NCBI GenBank assembly: GCA_002448555.1 | Contig: DJYV01000024.1 | Coordinates: 2,496-41,068 of the forward strand | Reading direction: 5' to 3' | Length of the DNA stretch: 38,573 nt | Source: Flavobacteriales bacterium UBA6969 | GTDB lineage: Bacteria; Bacteroidota; Bacteroidia; Flavobacteriales_D; Sanyastnellaceae | In this document: positions 1 through 7,400 of the stretch, piece after piece | Position numbering within the stretch: position 1 is the stretch's first letter | How the letters are laid out: every line of letters begins with the position of its first letter | Made by a program: the position numbers and the translations under genes | Notes under the pieces: generated by a model | Database searches by the model: none | What the model saw: only the letters and a program-made list of their open reading frames with translations | Told to the model about the DNA's origin: nothing

Positions 1-260
1 TCAGCGTGACCTGGGCAGTCAACGTGCGCGTAGTGGCGGTTTGCCGTTTGGTATTCAACGTGCGAAGAGTTAATCGTGATACCACGCTCTTTTTCTTCTG
101 GTGCGTTGTCAATCTGATCGAATGAACGCGCCTCACTGTGTCCCGCGTCTGCGAGAACTTTTGTAATTGCCGCAGTAAGAGTTGTCTTACCGTGGTCAAC
201 GTGTCCGATGGTACCGATGTTTACGTGCGGTTTTGACCGGTCAAACGTTTCTTTAGCCAT
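1..260 (-). CDS. tuf: Elongation factor Tu, N-terminal part (cut by window edge)
   Basis: EF-Tu is the cytoplasmic GTPase that carries aminoacyl-tRNA to the ribosomal A site. The reverse strand from an ATG at 258-260 gives about 86 residues that begin MAKETFDRSKPHVNIGTIGH. The G1 (P-loop) motif GHVDHGKTT is visible, followed by the switch I region with ERGITIN, and the fragment ends at DCPGHA, the G3 motif, at the window edge. The remaining roughly 310 residues lie outside. The gene follows four tRNA genes with a 45-bp gap, so it is probably co-transcribed with them from the promoter near 753-782. There is no room to judge whether this is the only tuf copy. Confidence 0.97.
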   Translation of the reverse strand, partial: MAKETFDRSKPHVNIGTIGHVDHGKTTLTAAITKVLADAGHSEARSFDQIDNAPEEKERGITINSSHVEYQTANRHYAHVDCPGHA

Positions 261-305
261 TGCCTAACTGTTTTAGTTACTGTTTGATTTCACATTAAAT
301 GTTCG

Positions 306-377
<72 letters not shown>

Positions 378-394
378 TTAACCCTTTCGGGCGG

Positions 395-467
395 AGCGGA
401 AGACGAGATTCGAACTCGCGACATTCAGCTTGGAAGGCTGATGCTCTACCAACTGAGCTACTTCCGC
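395..467 (-). tRNA. tRNA-Gly (anticodon TCC)
   Basis: The acceptor arm GCGGAAG pairs perfectly with CTTCCGC. The T arm contains GAGTTCGAATCTC and the anticodon loop CTTCCAA reads TCC. The discriminator is T with no encoded CCA. It sits between tRNA-Tyr and tRNA-Thr(GGT) in the cluster. Confidence 0.96.
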
Positions 468-496
468 TTTTCGACCTTTCGCGTTCGAACGGTCTG

Positions 497-582
497 TGGT
501 GGGGGTAATAGGATTCGAACCTATTCAGTCAGAGACAACAGATTTACAGTCTGCCCCGGCTCTCCAACTCCGGCGTACCCCC
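497..582 (-). tRNA. tRNA-Tyr (anticodon GTA), with encoded CCA
   Basis: The acceptor arm GGGGGTA pairs with TACCCCC. The anticodon stem-loop CAGACTGTAAATCTG gives GTA, and a long variable arm typical of bacterial tRNA-Tyr follows. The 3' end reads ACCA, so this is the only one of the four tRNAs here whose CCA tail appears to be encoded. Confidence 0.95.
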
Positions 583-630
583 GTTTGCCATTCACTGCCC
601 ATCACACAGTGGATAGACGGCGAACAAATG

Positions 631-704
631 AGCCGATGGAGGGATTCGAACCCCCGACCCGCTGATTACAAATCAGCTGCTCTGGCCAACTGAGCTACAT
701 CGGC
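631..704 (-). tRNA. tRNA-Thr (anticodon TGT)
   Basis: The acceptor arm GCCGATG pairs with CATCGGC. The T arm has GGGTTCGAATCCC and the anticodon loop TTTGTAA reads TGT. The discriminator is T and no CCA is encoded. It is the first tRNA of the cluster and shares its 5' acceptor sequence with tRNA-Thr(GGT). Confidence 0.96.
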
Positions 705-752
705 AACACTTCAAAGAACTGGAGAGCGCAAACTCCCCGGTTTTCAGGACGG

Positions 753-782
753 CAAATGTATGAAAGAAATCGTTGGATACAA
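753..782 (-). promoter_or_regulatory. Predicted promoter of the tRNA-tuf operon
   Basis: On the reverse strand a TACATTTG (753-760) matches the Bacteroidota -7 consensus TAnnTTTG. It is preceded, after a 19-nt spacer, by TTG at 780-782 as a -33 element. It lies in the 143-bp gap between hpf and the first tRNA, about 50 bp upstream of that tRNA. I see no other feature in the gap. Confidence 0.65.
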
Positions 783-847
783 TGCGTTGAAGGGCGAATT
801 GTTTTGTGGAAAAACTCACCCCCTTCAATCAGTTGATTGGCAAGTGT

Positions 848-1150
848 TTAAGCCGTGGCTAAACGGGCCGTTTTCTGCTTGCGAATCTGGCGTCGAATGG
901 CCTCGACAACCTCGTCAATCCCCGCCTCAAAGCTCGGGGCTTTGCGCTTCGCGAAAAAATCGGCACCTGGCACGTGGATTTTTACCTCGGAAACCTTGTT
1001 GTCCCGGTCATCGCTTTTCTCCACCCGGAGGAAGACTTCACACGAGATAATCTGGTCGTGAAAAGTATTGAGTTTGCCGACCTTGTGTTCGACAAATTCG
1101 AGGAGTCGCGCGTCGGCGTCGAAATGGATGGAATGGATTTGCATCTGCAT
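848..1150 (-). CDS. hpf: Ribosome hibernation promoting factor, short HPF/YfiA type
   Basis: The 100-residue protein begins MQMQIHSIHFDADARLLEF and has the beta-alpha-beta-beta-beta-alpha pattern of the HPF/YfiA family: SCEVFLRVEKS, VSEVKIHVPGADFF and a basic C-terminal helix RRQIRKQK. Family members bind the 30S decoding centre in stationary phase or starvation and silence or dimerise ribosomes. At 100 residues it is the short form without the C-terminal dimerisation domain of long HPF. The ATG at 1148-1150 was chosen over a second ATG at 1142-1144 because it gives the usual number of residues before the first strand. It starts 12 bp after xerC ends, so the two are probably co-transcribed. 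Confidence 0.93.
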   Translation of the reverse strand: MQMQIHSIHFDADARLLEFVEHKVGKLNTFHDQIISCEVFLRVEKSDDRDNKVSEVKIHVPGADFFAKRKAPSFEAGIDEVVEAIRRQIRKQKTARLATA

Positions 1151-1162
1151 GGTTGTGAAGTA

Positions 1163-2059
1163 TTAATCTTGCGGTCGAACGTCCAACGGACTGTCCTGAT
1201 GCAACTCCTTCAACCGTGACAATGACTGATGCGTGTAAACCTGGGTAGAACTCAACGAGGAGTGGCCGAGCAAGTCTTTGACTGCCGATAGCTCCGCGCC
1301 GTTGTTCAACAAGTGCGTGGCAAAGGTGTGCCGCAACACGTGCGGACTGCTTTTGCGCAACGAACTAACCAAGGAGAGGTAATGGTGAACCCTGCGGTAG
1401 ACGAAGGATCCGTACAAGCTGCGGCCTGCATCCGTGACGAACAGGTGCTTGGACTTGAAGGGCCTTTCTTCGATGTGCGCTACAATGCTTGACATGGTTT
1501 CAGGGAGCAGAGGAATGCGTCGTTCCTTCGATCCTTTTCCTAGAACGAGAATTTCTTTCCGTTCCGTATGCAAATCCGAAACTTTTAATGCGACCAATTC
1601 ACTCAATCGAACACCGGTCTCGTACATCAAGGCAATGATGCTCCGGTCCCGACGTCCCTTCCAGTCATCGCTGAAGACTTCTTCTTCGAATAACTCCCGC
1701 ATGGCGTGTTCCGGCACAACGCTTGGTAAACGCTTGGCCAACTTGGGCAATGCAATGGAGTCTGCGGGATCCGCCTTCATCGAACCCTGCCGCTTGGCGT
1801 ACTTGACAAAGGTGCGGTATGCGCTGACTTTCCGGTGAATGGTGCGGGGAGCTTTTTGCATACGCATCATCTCCACCACGTATGAACGCAGCCATTCAGA
1901 TTTGACTTCTCGCAAGTCGGAACACCCGAATTGCTCGTCCATGAACTTCACCAATTGACCCAGGTCGGACCTGTAACAACGAAGCGTGTGTACGCTTCCT
2001 CTCTTCTCCTTGAGCAGATAGTCAAGGAAATCTTCGACGTGTGGCGGAATTTGGTTCAA
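1163..2059 (-). CDS. xerC: Tyrosine recombinase XerC (chromosome dimer resolution)
   Basis: The 298-residue protein matches the usual Xer length. An N-terminal SAM-like core-binding domain spans about 5-90 and the catalytic domain about 110-285. The full catalytic set is visible: Arg151 (TGVRLSEL), Lys175 (GKGSKERR), His240 and Arg243 (HVLRHTFATH), His266 (LGHSS) and the nucleophile Tyr275 (QVYTH). Xer proteins cut and rejoin DNA at dif to resolve chromosome dimers. The context, between rpsU and hpf, is the conserved Bacteroidota housekeeping location, so this is not a phage integrase. The start is TTG at 2057-2059, a few bases after the hairpin at 2064-2100. I saw no better in-frame ATG upstream. 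Confidence 0.93.
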   Translation of the reverse strand: MNQIPPHVEDFLDYLLKEKRGSVHTLRCYRSDLGQLVKFMDEQFGCSDLREVKSEWLRSYVVEMMRMQKAPRTIHRKVSAYRTFVKYAKRQGSMKADPADSIALPKLAKRLPSVVPEHAMRELFEEEVFSDDWKGRRDRSIIALMYETGVRLSELVALKVSDLHTERKEILVLGKGSKERRIPLLPETMSSIVAHIEERPFKSKHLFVTDAGRSLYGSFVYRRVHHYLSLVSSLRKSSPHVLRHTFATHLLNNGAELSAVKDLLGHSSLSSTQVYTHQSLSRLKELHQDSPLDVRPQD

Positions 2060-2063
2060 AACA

Positions 2064-2100
2064 AAAAAGACGAAATGTCTGCTGACAATTTCGTCTTTTT
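2064..2100 (-). terminator. Hairpin terminator after rpsU, abutting the xerC start
   Basis: AAAAAGACGAAAT at 2064-2076 is a perfect inverted repeat of ATTTCGTCTTTTT at 2088-2100. GTC/GAC extends the stem inward after a one-base bulge. Transcribed on the reverse strand it ends in CTTTTTTG, so it looks like an intrinsic terminator for rpsU. It lies only 4 bp before the xerC TTG start. Confidence 0.75.
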
Positions 2101-2122
2101 GAAATGAAAAACAAAGGATTCC

Positions 2123-2314
2123 TCAGTCGTTTTTCAGATTTAGTCCGTTTTTATATACGGCTTTCTTTCGCTGCTCTCGGTTCAAAACGCTCGGCTTCAC
2201 GAATTCGCGGCGCGTTCGGAGCTCGCGCATGCGCTTCGTGCGGTCAAACTTCTTCTTGAATCGCTTCAGTGCGCGTTCAATGTTGTCTCCTTCTTTTACA
2301 GGGATAGAAAGCAT
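2123..2314 (-). CDS. rpsU: Small ribosomal subunit protein bS21
   Basis: The 63-residue basic protein starts MLSIPVKEGDNIERALKRFK and continues KKFDRTKRMRELRTRREFVKP, a clear bS21. An upstream in-frame start at 2362 would add 16 residues that no bS21 has and would run through the promoter, so the ATG at 2312-2314 is used. Tyr54 is present; in Flavobacterium ribosome structures a Tyr at this place in bS21 is reported to help hold the anti-Shine-Dalgarno tail of 16S rRNA. The 20 bases before the ATG contain no Shine-Dalgarno-like purine run. The gene has its own promoter just after the acyl-CoA dehydrogenase stop and a terminator after it. Confidence 0.95.
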   Translation of the reverse strand: MLSIPVKEGDNIERALKRFKKKFDRTKRMRELRTRREFVKPSVLNREQRKKAVYKNGLNLKND

Positions 2315-2332
2315 AGTGTCAGAATTGGACGG

Positions 2333-2363
2333 CAAATTTACACGATAAGATTCAAAGTACAAA
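2333..2363 (-). promoter_or_regulatory. Predicted rpsU promoter
   Basis: On the reverse strand TTTG (2360-2363) is followed by a 19-nt spacer and TAAATTTG (2333-2340), an exact match to the Bacteroidota -33/-7 consensus. Transcription would begin about 13 nt before the rpsU ATG. Confidence 0.72.
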
Positions 2364-2378
2364 ACCCTTGCCGCCCAT

Positions 2379-3527
2379 TCACTCGTTGATAATTTCGCGC
2401 GAGATTACCAACTTCTGGATTTCACTGGTCCCCTCCCCGATGGTGCACAGCTTGCTGTCCCGGTAGAACTTCTCTGCGGGGAAATCCTTGGTGTATCCAT
2501 AACCGCCCAGTACCTGAACGCCTTCTGTGGCAACGCGCACGCACATTTCTGACGCTTGGTACTTGGCCATCGCCGATTCCTTGGTCATGGGCTTCCCGGA
2601 TTCTTTGAGGAAACACGCTTGCAAAGTCAACAAGTCGGCCGCCTCAATGGATGTGTGCATATCAGCGAGTTTAAATGCGATGGCCTGGAATTGACTGATG
2701 GCCTTTCCAAATTGTTCGCGCTCCTTGGAATACGCCTTCGCCGTTTCGTAGGCGCCTTTGGCGATGCCCAATGCCAATGAGGCAATGGAGATGCGGCCTC
2801 CATCGAGGATCTTCATCGCTTGGATGAATCCGTCCCCGACCTGGCCGAGCACTTGATCATCCGGCACGAAGCACCCGTCGAAAATCATTTCTGCTGTTTC
2901 CGACGAGCGCATGCCCAGCTTGTTCTCCTTTTTGCCTCCCGAAAATCCTTCCTGACCGCGGGTTACGACAAAAGCCGTGATGCCTCGGCTGTCCAACAGC
3001 TCGCCCGTGCGCGCCAGCACAACAGCCACATCACCCGAAATGCCGTGTGTAATCCAGTTTTTCGTTCCGTTCAGGACCCAGCCGCCGCGTGCTTCATCAC
3101 GAGCAGCTGTGCATTGCATGCGCATGGCATCACTTCCGGTGTTCGCTTCGGTGAGCCCCCACGCACCAATGGCTTGACCACTGGCCAAATCTGGTAGGTG
3201 CTTCTGGCGTTGCGCTTCCGAGCCAAACATGAGAATGTGGTTGGTGCAAAGGCTATTGTGGGCAGCCATGGACAGGCCGATTGAGCCACAGACCTTAGCG
3301 ATTTCTTCGATGGCAATTTTGTATTCGAAGTATCCCATGCCCGCTCCGCCTAACGCCTCGGGCACAAGCATACCCATCAATCCCAACTCGCCCATTTTAC
3401 TGAACAGGGCGCGCGGAAACACCTGGCCCTCGTCCCATTCCATGCGATGAGGCAGGATCTCTTTTTCCGCAAAATCACGCACCGTTGCACGGATGGCCCG
3501 TTGGTCTTCTGTCTCTCTAAAATTCAT
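2379..3527 (-). CDS. Acyl-CoA dehydrogenase, short-chain/butyryl-CoA type
   Basis: This 382-residue flavoprotein would oxidise an acyl-CoA to the trans-2-enoyl-CoA, passing electrons to ETF. The family signature WGLTEANTGSD is present, followed by WVLNGTKNWITHG in the beta domain. The C-terminal region has GGYGYTKDFPAEKFYRD and GEGTSEIQ, where Glu365 is in the position of the catalytic base of short- and medium-chain enzymes. Substrate length cannot be told from sequence alone. The ATG at 3525-3527 was chosen because an extension to 3593 overlaps apt and adds 22 unrelated residues. It starts one base after the apt stop, so it is probably co-transcribed with apt. Confidence 0.93.
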   Translation of the reverse strand: MNFRETEDQRAIRATVRDFAEKEILPHRMEWDEGQVFPRALFSKMGELGLMGMLVPEALGGAGMGYFEYKIAIEEIAKVCGSIGLSMAAHNSLCTNHILMFGSEAQRQKHLPDLASGQAIGAWGLTEANTGSDAMRMQCTAARDEARGGWVLNGTKNWITHGISGDVAVVLARTGELLDSRGITAFVVTRGQEGFSGGKKENKLGMRSSETAEMIFDGCFVPDDQVLGQVGDGFIQAMKILDGGRISIASLALGIAKGAYETAKAYSKEREQFGKAISQFQAIAFKLADMHTSIEAADLLTLQACFLKESGKPMTKESAMAKYQASEMCVRVATEGVQVLGGYGYTKDFPAEKFYRDSKLCTIGEGTSEIQKLVISREIINE

Positions 3528-3528
3528 G

Positions 3529-4095
3529 CTATACCGATAGAAGGGAGTGGAAACGTGCCGCGGGGCACTTCGCCTGTAGCCGCTCGCTCCCATTTAAAAC
3601 ATTCAAACTCATCAAAAACGAGAAGCCCCACAACTGGGCCCCACTGCGATTTACCAATGCCGCCCCCGCCGCCGCTGTTCCACCTGTGGCCAACACGTCA
3701 TCATGAATCAAAACTTCATCCGAAGAATCGAAGGCCCCCACTTGGCATTCCAACACCGCCGTGCCGTATTCCAATTCATACGACTCACTCACCGTTGGAC
3801 CGGGCAGCTTCCCCGCCTTTCTCAACGCGACAAATGGTACATTCAGCCGATCGGCAAGTGATATACCCATCAAAAACCCCCGGCTTTCGATGCCGGCAAT
3901 GGCCGTTGGTGTGCTACCTGTGGATTGAATCCATTCCGCCACTGCACTCACCGCTTTCGCCCGCAGATTTGGATTGGCCCAAACCGGGCTCAGGTCTTTA
4001 AATACGACCCCTGCTTGCGGAAAGTCTGGGACATCTTGAATGGCCGTCTTCAATGCATCCTCCAATGAGCGATATGAATTAATCGCGGTATTCAC
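3529..4095 (-). CDS. apt: Adenine phosphoribosyltransferase
   Basis: This purine salvage enzyme makes AMP from adenine and PRPP. The 188-residue protein shows the family start region DVPDFPQAGVVFKDLSPVW, the substrate loop IAGIESRGFLMG and the PRPP-binding motif EVLIHDDVLATGGTAAA, where most homologues have VDDVLATGGT. The only start that keeps the N-terminal helix is GTG at 4093-4095, which overlaps the upstream gene by 17 bp; a TTG at 4063-4065 is a shorter alternative. Overlap upstream and a 1-bp gap downstream suggest one transcript with the helix-hairpin-helix protein and the acyl-CoA dehydrogenase. Confidence 0.93.
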   Translation of the reverse strand: MNTAINSYRSLEDALKTAIQDVPDFPQAGVVFKDLSPVWANPNLRAKAVSAVAEWIQSTGSTPTAIAGIESRGFLMGISLADRLNVPFVALRKAGKLPGPTVSESYELEYGTAVLECQVGAFDSSDEVLIHDDVLATGGTAAAGAALVNRSGAQLWGFSFLMSLNVLNGSERLQAKCPAARFHSLLSV

Positions 4096-4729
4096 AGAGC
4101 CTAAGATACGGACTCCACCTCCGAATCATGCTGTCGGTAATGGGAATCGCGTCCGCAAGTGCCTCAAGTGAATCCAGGGGGTGGTGCCGTCTGTAACGCT
4201 CGATTGCGCTGGCAGCCTTCGCATCGATGTAGGGGTGACTCTTCAACTCGAACCACGTAGCCGTATCCGCACAAAGCGTATGGTAGACCCCCTTGCCCGC
4301 ATGGAACATGGGCATCAACCGTTCTGCAGCTTCGGGTTTCAGGCCCCAAACCTCACGCAATTGTTCAACCGCATGAAACCCTCCCAGCGCATTTCGAAAC
4401 CGGCAAATACGGGCCGCTAGAACAGGACCGATGTAAGGCATTGCCTCAAGTGCGGCACTATCAGCAGCATTCAGATCAAGGACCCGTTGTTGGCGTTGTT
4501 GGGGCTGCTGTCCGGTACGCCGCAGCTGCTGAGACGCCTTCAGGCGTTTTCGATTGGACGGATGTGAACGCACCGTTTCCAATGACTCCAACAACCATGC
4601 GACCGGAACCGGGTGTTCCTCCGTCACATACATTCGATGGGACTTGTACCAGAACCCCACACGCACTCCCAATGCCAACCAAGAAATCAGGACGAAGCCC
4701 AACAGGGCGCGTCTTTCAGCTTTTTCCAT
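4079..4729 (-). CDS. Membrane-anchored helix-hairpin-helix protein, ComEA-like
   Basis: The 216-residue protein has one N-terminal transmembrane segment (about 8-28, LLGFVLISWLALGVRVGFWY) and a Gln/Arg-rich linker (about 65-85). Two helix-hairpin-helix units follow. The first begins LDLNAADSAALEAMPYIGP and continues into AARICRFR, the classic ComEA sequence pattern; the second is near SHPYIDAKAASAIERYRRHH. ComEA proteins bind double-stranded DNA non-specifically at the outer face of the membrane during transformation. A role in DNA uptake here is inference, because no other competence gene is in the window. The Leu-Asn-Ala-Ala-Asp core and glycine hairpins are intact. Confidence 0.83.
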   Translation of the reverse strand: MEKAERRALLGFVLISWLALGVRVGFWYKSHRMYVTEEHPVPVAWLLESLETVRSHPSNRKRLKASQQLRRTGQQPQQRQQRVLDLNAADSAALEAMPYIGPVLAARICRFRNALGGFHAVEQLREVWGLKPEAAERLMPMFHAGKGVYHTLCADTATWFELKSHPYIDAKAASAIERYRRHHPLDSLEALADAIPITDSMIRRWSPYLRLCEYRD

Positions 4730-4778
4730 CTCCTCTACTCACTCACTCCGTGTCGGACTACAACCGACGTGCTGTCTC

Positions 4779-6320
4779 TTAATCGTATCGCTTGATCTCG
4801 CCTGACTTAATGCGCTTGAAATAATCCGCAACATCCTGCTTCACCTCTCCCATCAGGAAATACAAGCCCAAAACATTCGGGAAGCACATGGCGAAAATCA
4901 TCGCATCACCAAAGTCGAATACGCTCTGTGCAGAAATCGCGGAACCGAGGATCACGAAGAGGCAGAACACGCCTTTGTACGACAGGTCCGCCACCTTGGA
5001 CTCACCAAACAAGAACGTCCAAGACTTCAATCCGTAGTAGCTCCAGCTGATCATGGTGGATAAGGCAAAGAGAATCACGGCAATAGAGAGGACCACAGGG
5101 AACCACGACATCGTCTGAGCAAAGGCACTGCTCGTCAACTCAATCGCTTGCAAGTCTTTCGCTTGCGCCAGTCCCAAGGCCGCTTCTTGCCCAATCGATC
5201 CGTAACCCGAAATCACGATGACCAATGCGGTCATTGTGCAAATAACCACCGTATCGATGAACGGTTCCAACAATGCAACGATGCCTTCACTGACCGGCTC
5301 GTTGGTTTTGGCCGCGGAGTGCGCGATGGAGGCAGAACCGATGCCCGCCTCATTGGAAAACGCCGCACGCTGGAATCCAACGATAAGCACCCCAATCAAT
5401 CCACCATACGCCGCATCCGCGGAGAAAGCGCTCGAAATGATGAGGCCAAATGCACTTGGAATCTCGGCGATATTTCCACCCAGTACGACCAACGCCCCGA
5501 GGACGTAAATGCCAACCATGAACGGAACGACCTTATCCGTAACACGGGCGATACTTTTGATGCCACCAATGATAATCAAACCTACCAGCATAGCCATCAC
5601 CACACCAAACATCCAGCTTTGACCTGCGAGGAAGGACTGCTCCCCACCGGTTACTTCGATGAGTTGCTTTGTCGCTTGGTTGACTTGCACCATACCGCCG
5701 CCGCCGAAACTCCCTCCGATGCAAGCAATGGCGAATAGCACTGCCAAAATTTTACCGAGCTGCGCTTTGCCTTGCTTCGCCAAGCCGTCTCTCAGGTAGT
5801 ACATGGGACCGCCCGAAACCGAACCATCATCATTTTCCTGACGGTACTTCGTTCCGAGCGTGCACTCCACAAACTTCGAACTCATTCCGAGCAGTCCTGC
5901 CACAATCATCCAGAAGGTCGCCCCCGGTCCACCCAATGAAACGGCGAACGCCACACCCGCAATATTTCCGACGCCCACGGTTCCGCTCAAAGCAGCGGTC
6001 AAGGCCTGGAAGTGGCTGACTTCACCGGCGTCGTTAGGGTCGTCGTATTTTCCTCTAACCACGTCCAACGCATGCCCAAATCCACGGATGTTGATGAACT
6101 TGAAGTAAAAAGTGAAAAAGATGGCTCCCGCAAGCAGCCAGATTAAAACGAAAGGCACGGATACGCCTGCGAACGAAACTTGAAAGAAAATGACTTTCAT
6201 GATCGCGTTGGTCAGGGGCTCCATGACCGAATTGATCTTCTCATCAACGGTTGACGCCTGGGCATAAACCGGCTGAATAAGGGCGCTCACAAGCGCAGCA
6301 AGAGGGAGGAATTTTCGCAT
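4779..6320 (-). CDS. Alanine/glycine:cation symporter (AGCS family)
   Basis: This inner-membrane carrier takes up small neutral amino acids with Na+ or H+. The 513-residue protein has an N-terminal hydrophobic stretch ending PVYAQA that looks like a cleavable signal peptide, followed by about ten transmembrane segments. AGCS hallmarks are TVGVGNIAGVAFAVSLGGPG and FQRAAFSNEAGIGSASIAHS. The ATG at 6318-6320 was chosen because the longer form uses a TTG and adds residues before the signal peptide. Its 3' neighbour is the helix-hairpin-helix gene 49 bp away. Alanine, glycine or serine are all possible substrates. Confidence 0.92.
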   Translation of the reverse strand: MRKFLPLAALVSALIQPVYAQASTVDEKINSVMEPLTNAIMKVIFFQVSFAGVSVPFVLIWLLAGAIFFTFYFKFINIRGFGHALDVVRGKYDDPNDAGEVSHFQALTAALSGTVGVGNIAGVAFAVSLGGPGATFWMIVAGLLGMSSKFVECTLGTKYRQENDDGSVSGGPMYYLRDGLAKQGKAQLGKILAVLFAIACIGGSFGGGGMVQVNQATKQLIEVTGGEQSFLAGQSWMFGVVMAMLVGLIIIGGIKSIARVTDKVVPFMVGIYVLGALVVLGGNIAEIPSAFGLIISSAFSADAAYGGLIGVLIVGFQRAAFSNEAGIGSASIAHSAAKTNEPVSEGIVALLEPFIDTVVICTMTALVIVISGYGSIGQEAALGLAQAKDLQAIELTSSAFAQTMSWFPVVLSIAVILFALSTMISWSYYGLKSWTFLFGESKVADLSYKGVFCLFVILGSAISAQSVFDFGDAMIFAMCFPNVLGLYFLMGEVKQDVADYFKRIKSGEIKRYD

Positions 6321-6380
6321 GAATCGAAGGGTTATCAATCGTTAGACTTCGAAGATACAAAGCAACTCAAACCCTGAACT

Positions 6381-7400
6381 TCAGAGCGAAGGACTTTGTA
6401 TACCGATGAAGTCGTTTAACCGCCGTATTTGGTCCGCCGTTCCAAGAACGAATAGCTTCATAGACGCTTGAAGGGTCGTGTCCAACGGTGGGTTGATGAC
6501 CATCTCCCCCGATGCCTTGCGCAATCCGATGACGTTGACACCGATGCGATTCCGTGCGTCAATTTCTGCAAGGGTCATGGACTGCAGCCGGTCGGGCAAT
6601 TGCTGCACTTCAATTTCTTCCAAGTTGACGGCGTCTGCACCTTGGATGCGAATGTGATCCAGGAACTCCACGACATCGGGAATGGCGACGAGTGAGGCCA
6701 TGTGCGCACCACCCACTTGGTCGGGCATGATGACGTTTTGGGCGCCTGCCACCTTCAGCTTGCTCACGGCATTGGCGTTGGACGCCCGACTGATGGTCAG
6801 CAGGTCTGGACGGCGTTCTTTCGCAGCGAGGACCACGTAGAGGTTTTGTGCGTCGTCTGGCAACGTGGTAATGAGTGCGCGCGCGCGATCGAGGCCCGCA
6901 TTGACCAAATTTTCATCCTCCGTCGCGTCACCCGCAAGCGCCCGGACGCCTGCATCTCGCAGCTTCTTGACGAGTTCTTCATTGGATTCAATGATTACCA
7001 CCTCGTGCGCGTGGTCCTGCAGTTCCTGGACTGCCTTCTCCCCTACACGACCGTGGCCGCAGATAATAACGTGGTTGTTCATCTCATTCATGATCCGCTG
7101 AATTCGCTTGGCCCGGAGGCGCTCCCGGTAGTCACCCTCGATGAAAAACTGGGTAACTGCCGTTGCTGCGAAGGTAAATGTGCCAATGGAACTGACAATG
7201 AGGATGGCAGTGAACAACATGCCTCCATCCGAAAGGCTGCGCACTTCGCCGAACCCAACCGTCGAAACCGTAATCACGGTCATGTAGATGGCTTCGAGCA
7301 AGGAGTAGCCTTCAATCCACATGAAGCCAACGCTTCCGAGGCACACCACACTTCCCAATAGAAGTGCTGCGATTCTCAGGCGTTTGGCGGATGGATTCAT
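6381..7400 (-). CDS. Potassium channel with RCK (TrkA-N/TrkA-C) domains
   Basis: The 339-residue protein has two transmembrane helices (about 10-28 and 62-86) flanking a pore loop with the K+ selectivity filter TVGFG at 47-51. A cytoplasmic RCK module follows: a Rossmann nucleotide-binding fold starting VIICGHGRVGE (111-121) and a C-terminal TrkA-C-like domain from about residue 250. This is the layout of two-TM MthK/Kch-like channels, which form tetramers gated by ligands of the RCK ring. Its ATG overlaps the pyrF stop by four bases (ATGA, 7397-7400), implying translational coupling. The ligand cannot be read from sequence. Confidence 0.92.
   Translation of the reverse strand: MNPSAKRLRIAALLLGSVVCLGSVGFMWIEGYSLLEAIYMTVITVSTVGFGEVRSLSDGGMLFTAILIVSSIGTFTFAATAVTQFFIEGDYRERLRAKRIQRIMNEMNNHVIICGHGRVGEKAVQELQDHAHEVVIIESNEELVKKLRDAGVRALAGDATEDENLVNAGLDRARALITTLPDDAQNLYVVLAAKERRPDLLTISRASNANAVSKLKVAGAQNVIMPDQVGGAHMASLVAIPDVVEFLDHIRIQGADAVNLEEIEVQQLPDRLQSMTLAEIDARNRIGVNVIGLRKASGEMVINPPLDTTLQASMKLFVLGTADQIRRLNDFIGIQSPSL

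Noticed and set aside
1163..2059. XerC as a phage or integron integrase
   Set aside because: It has standard Xer length and sits between rpsU and hpf; no att repeats, cargo or neighbouring phage genes were seen.
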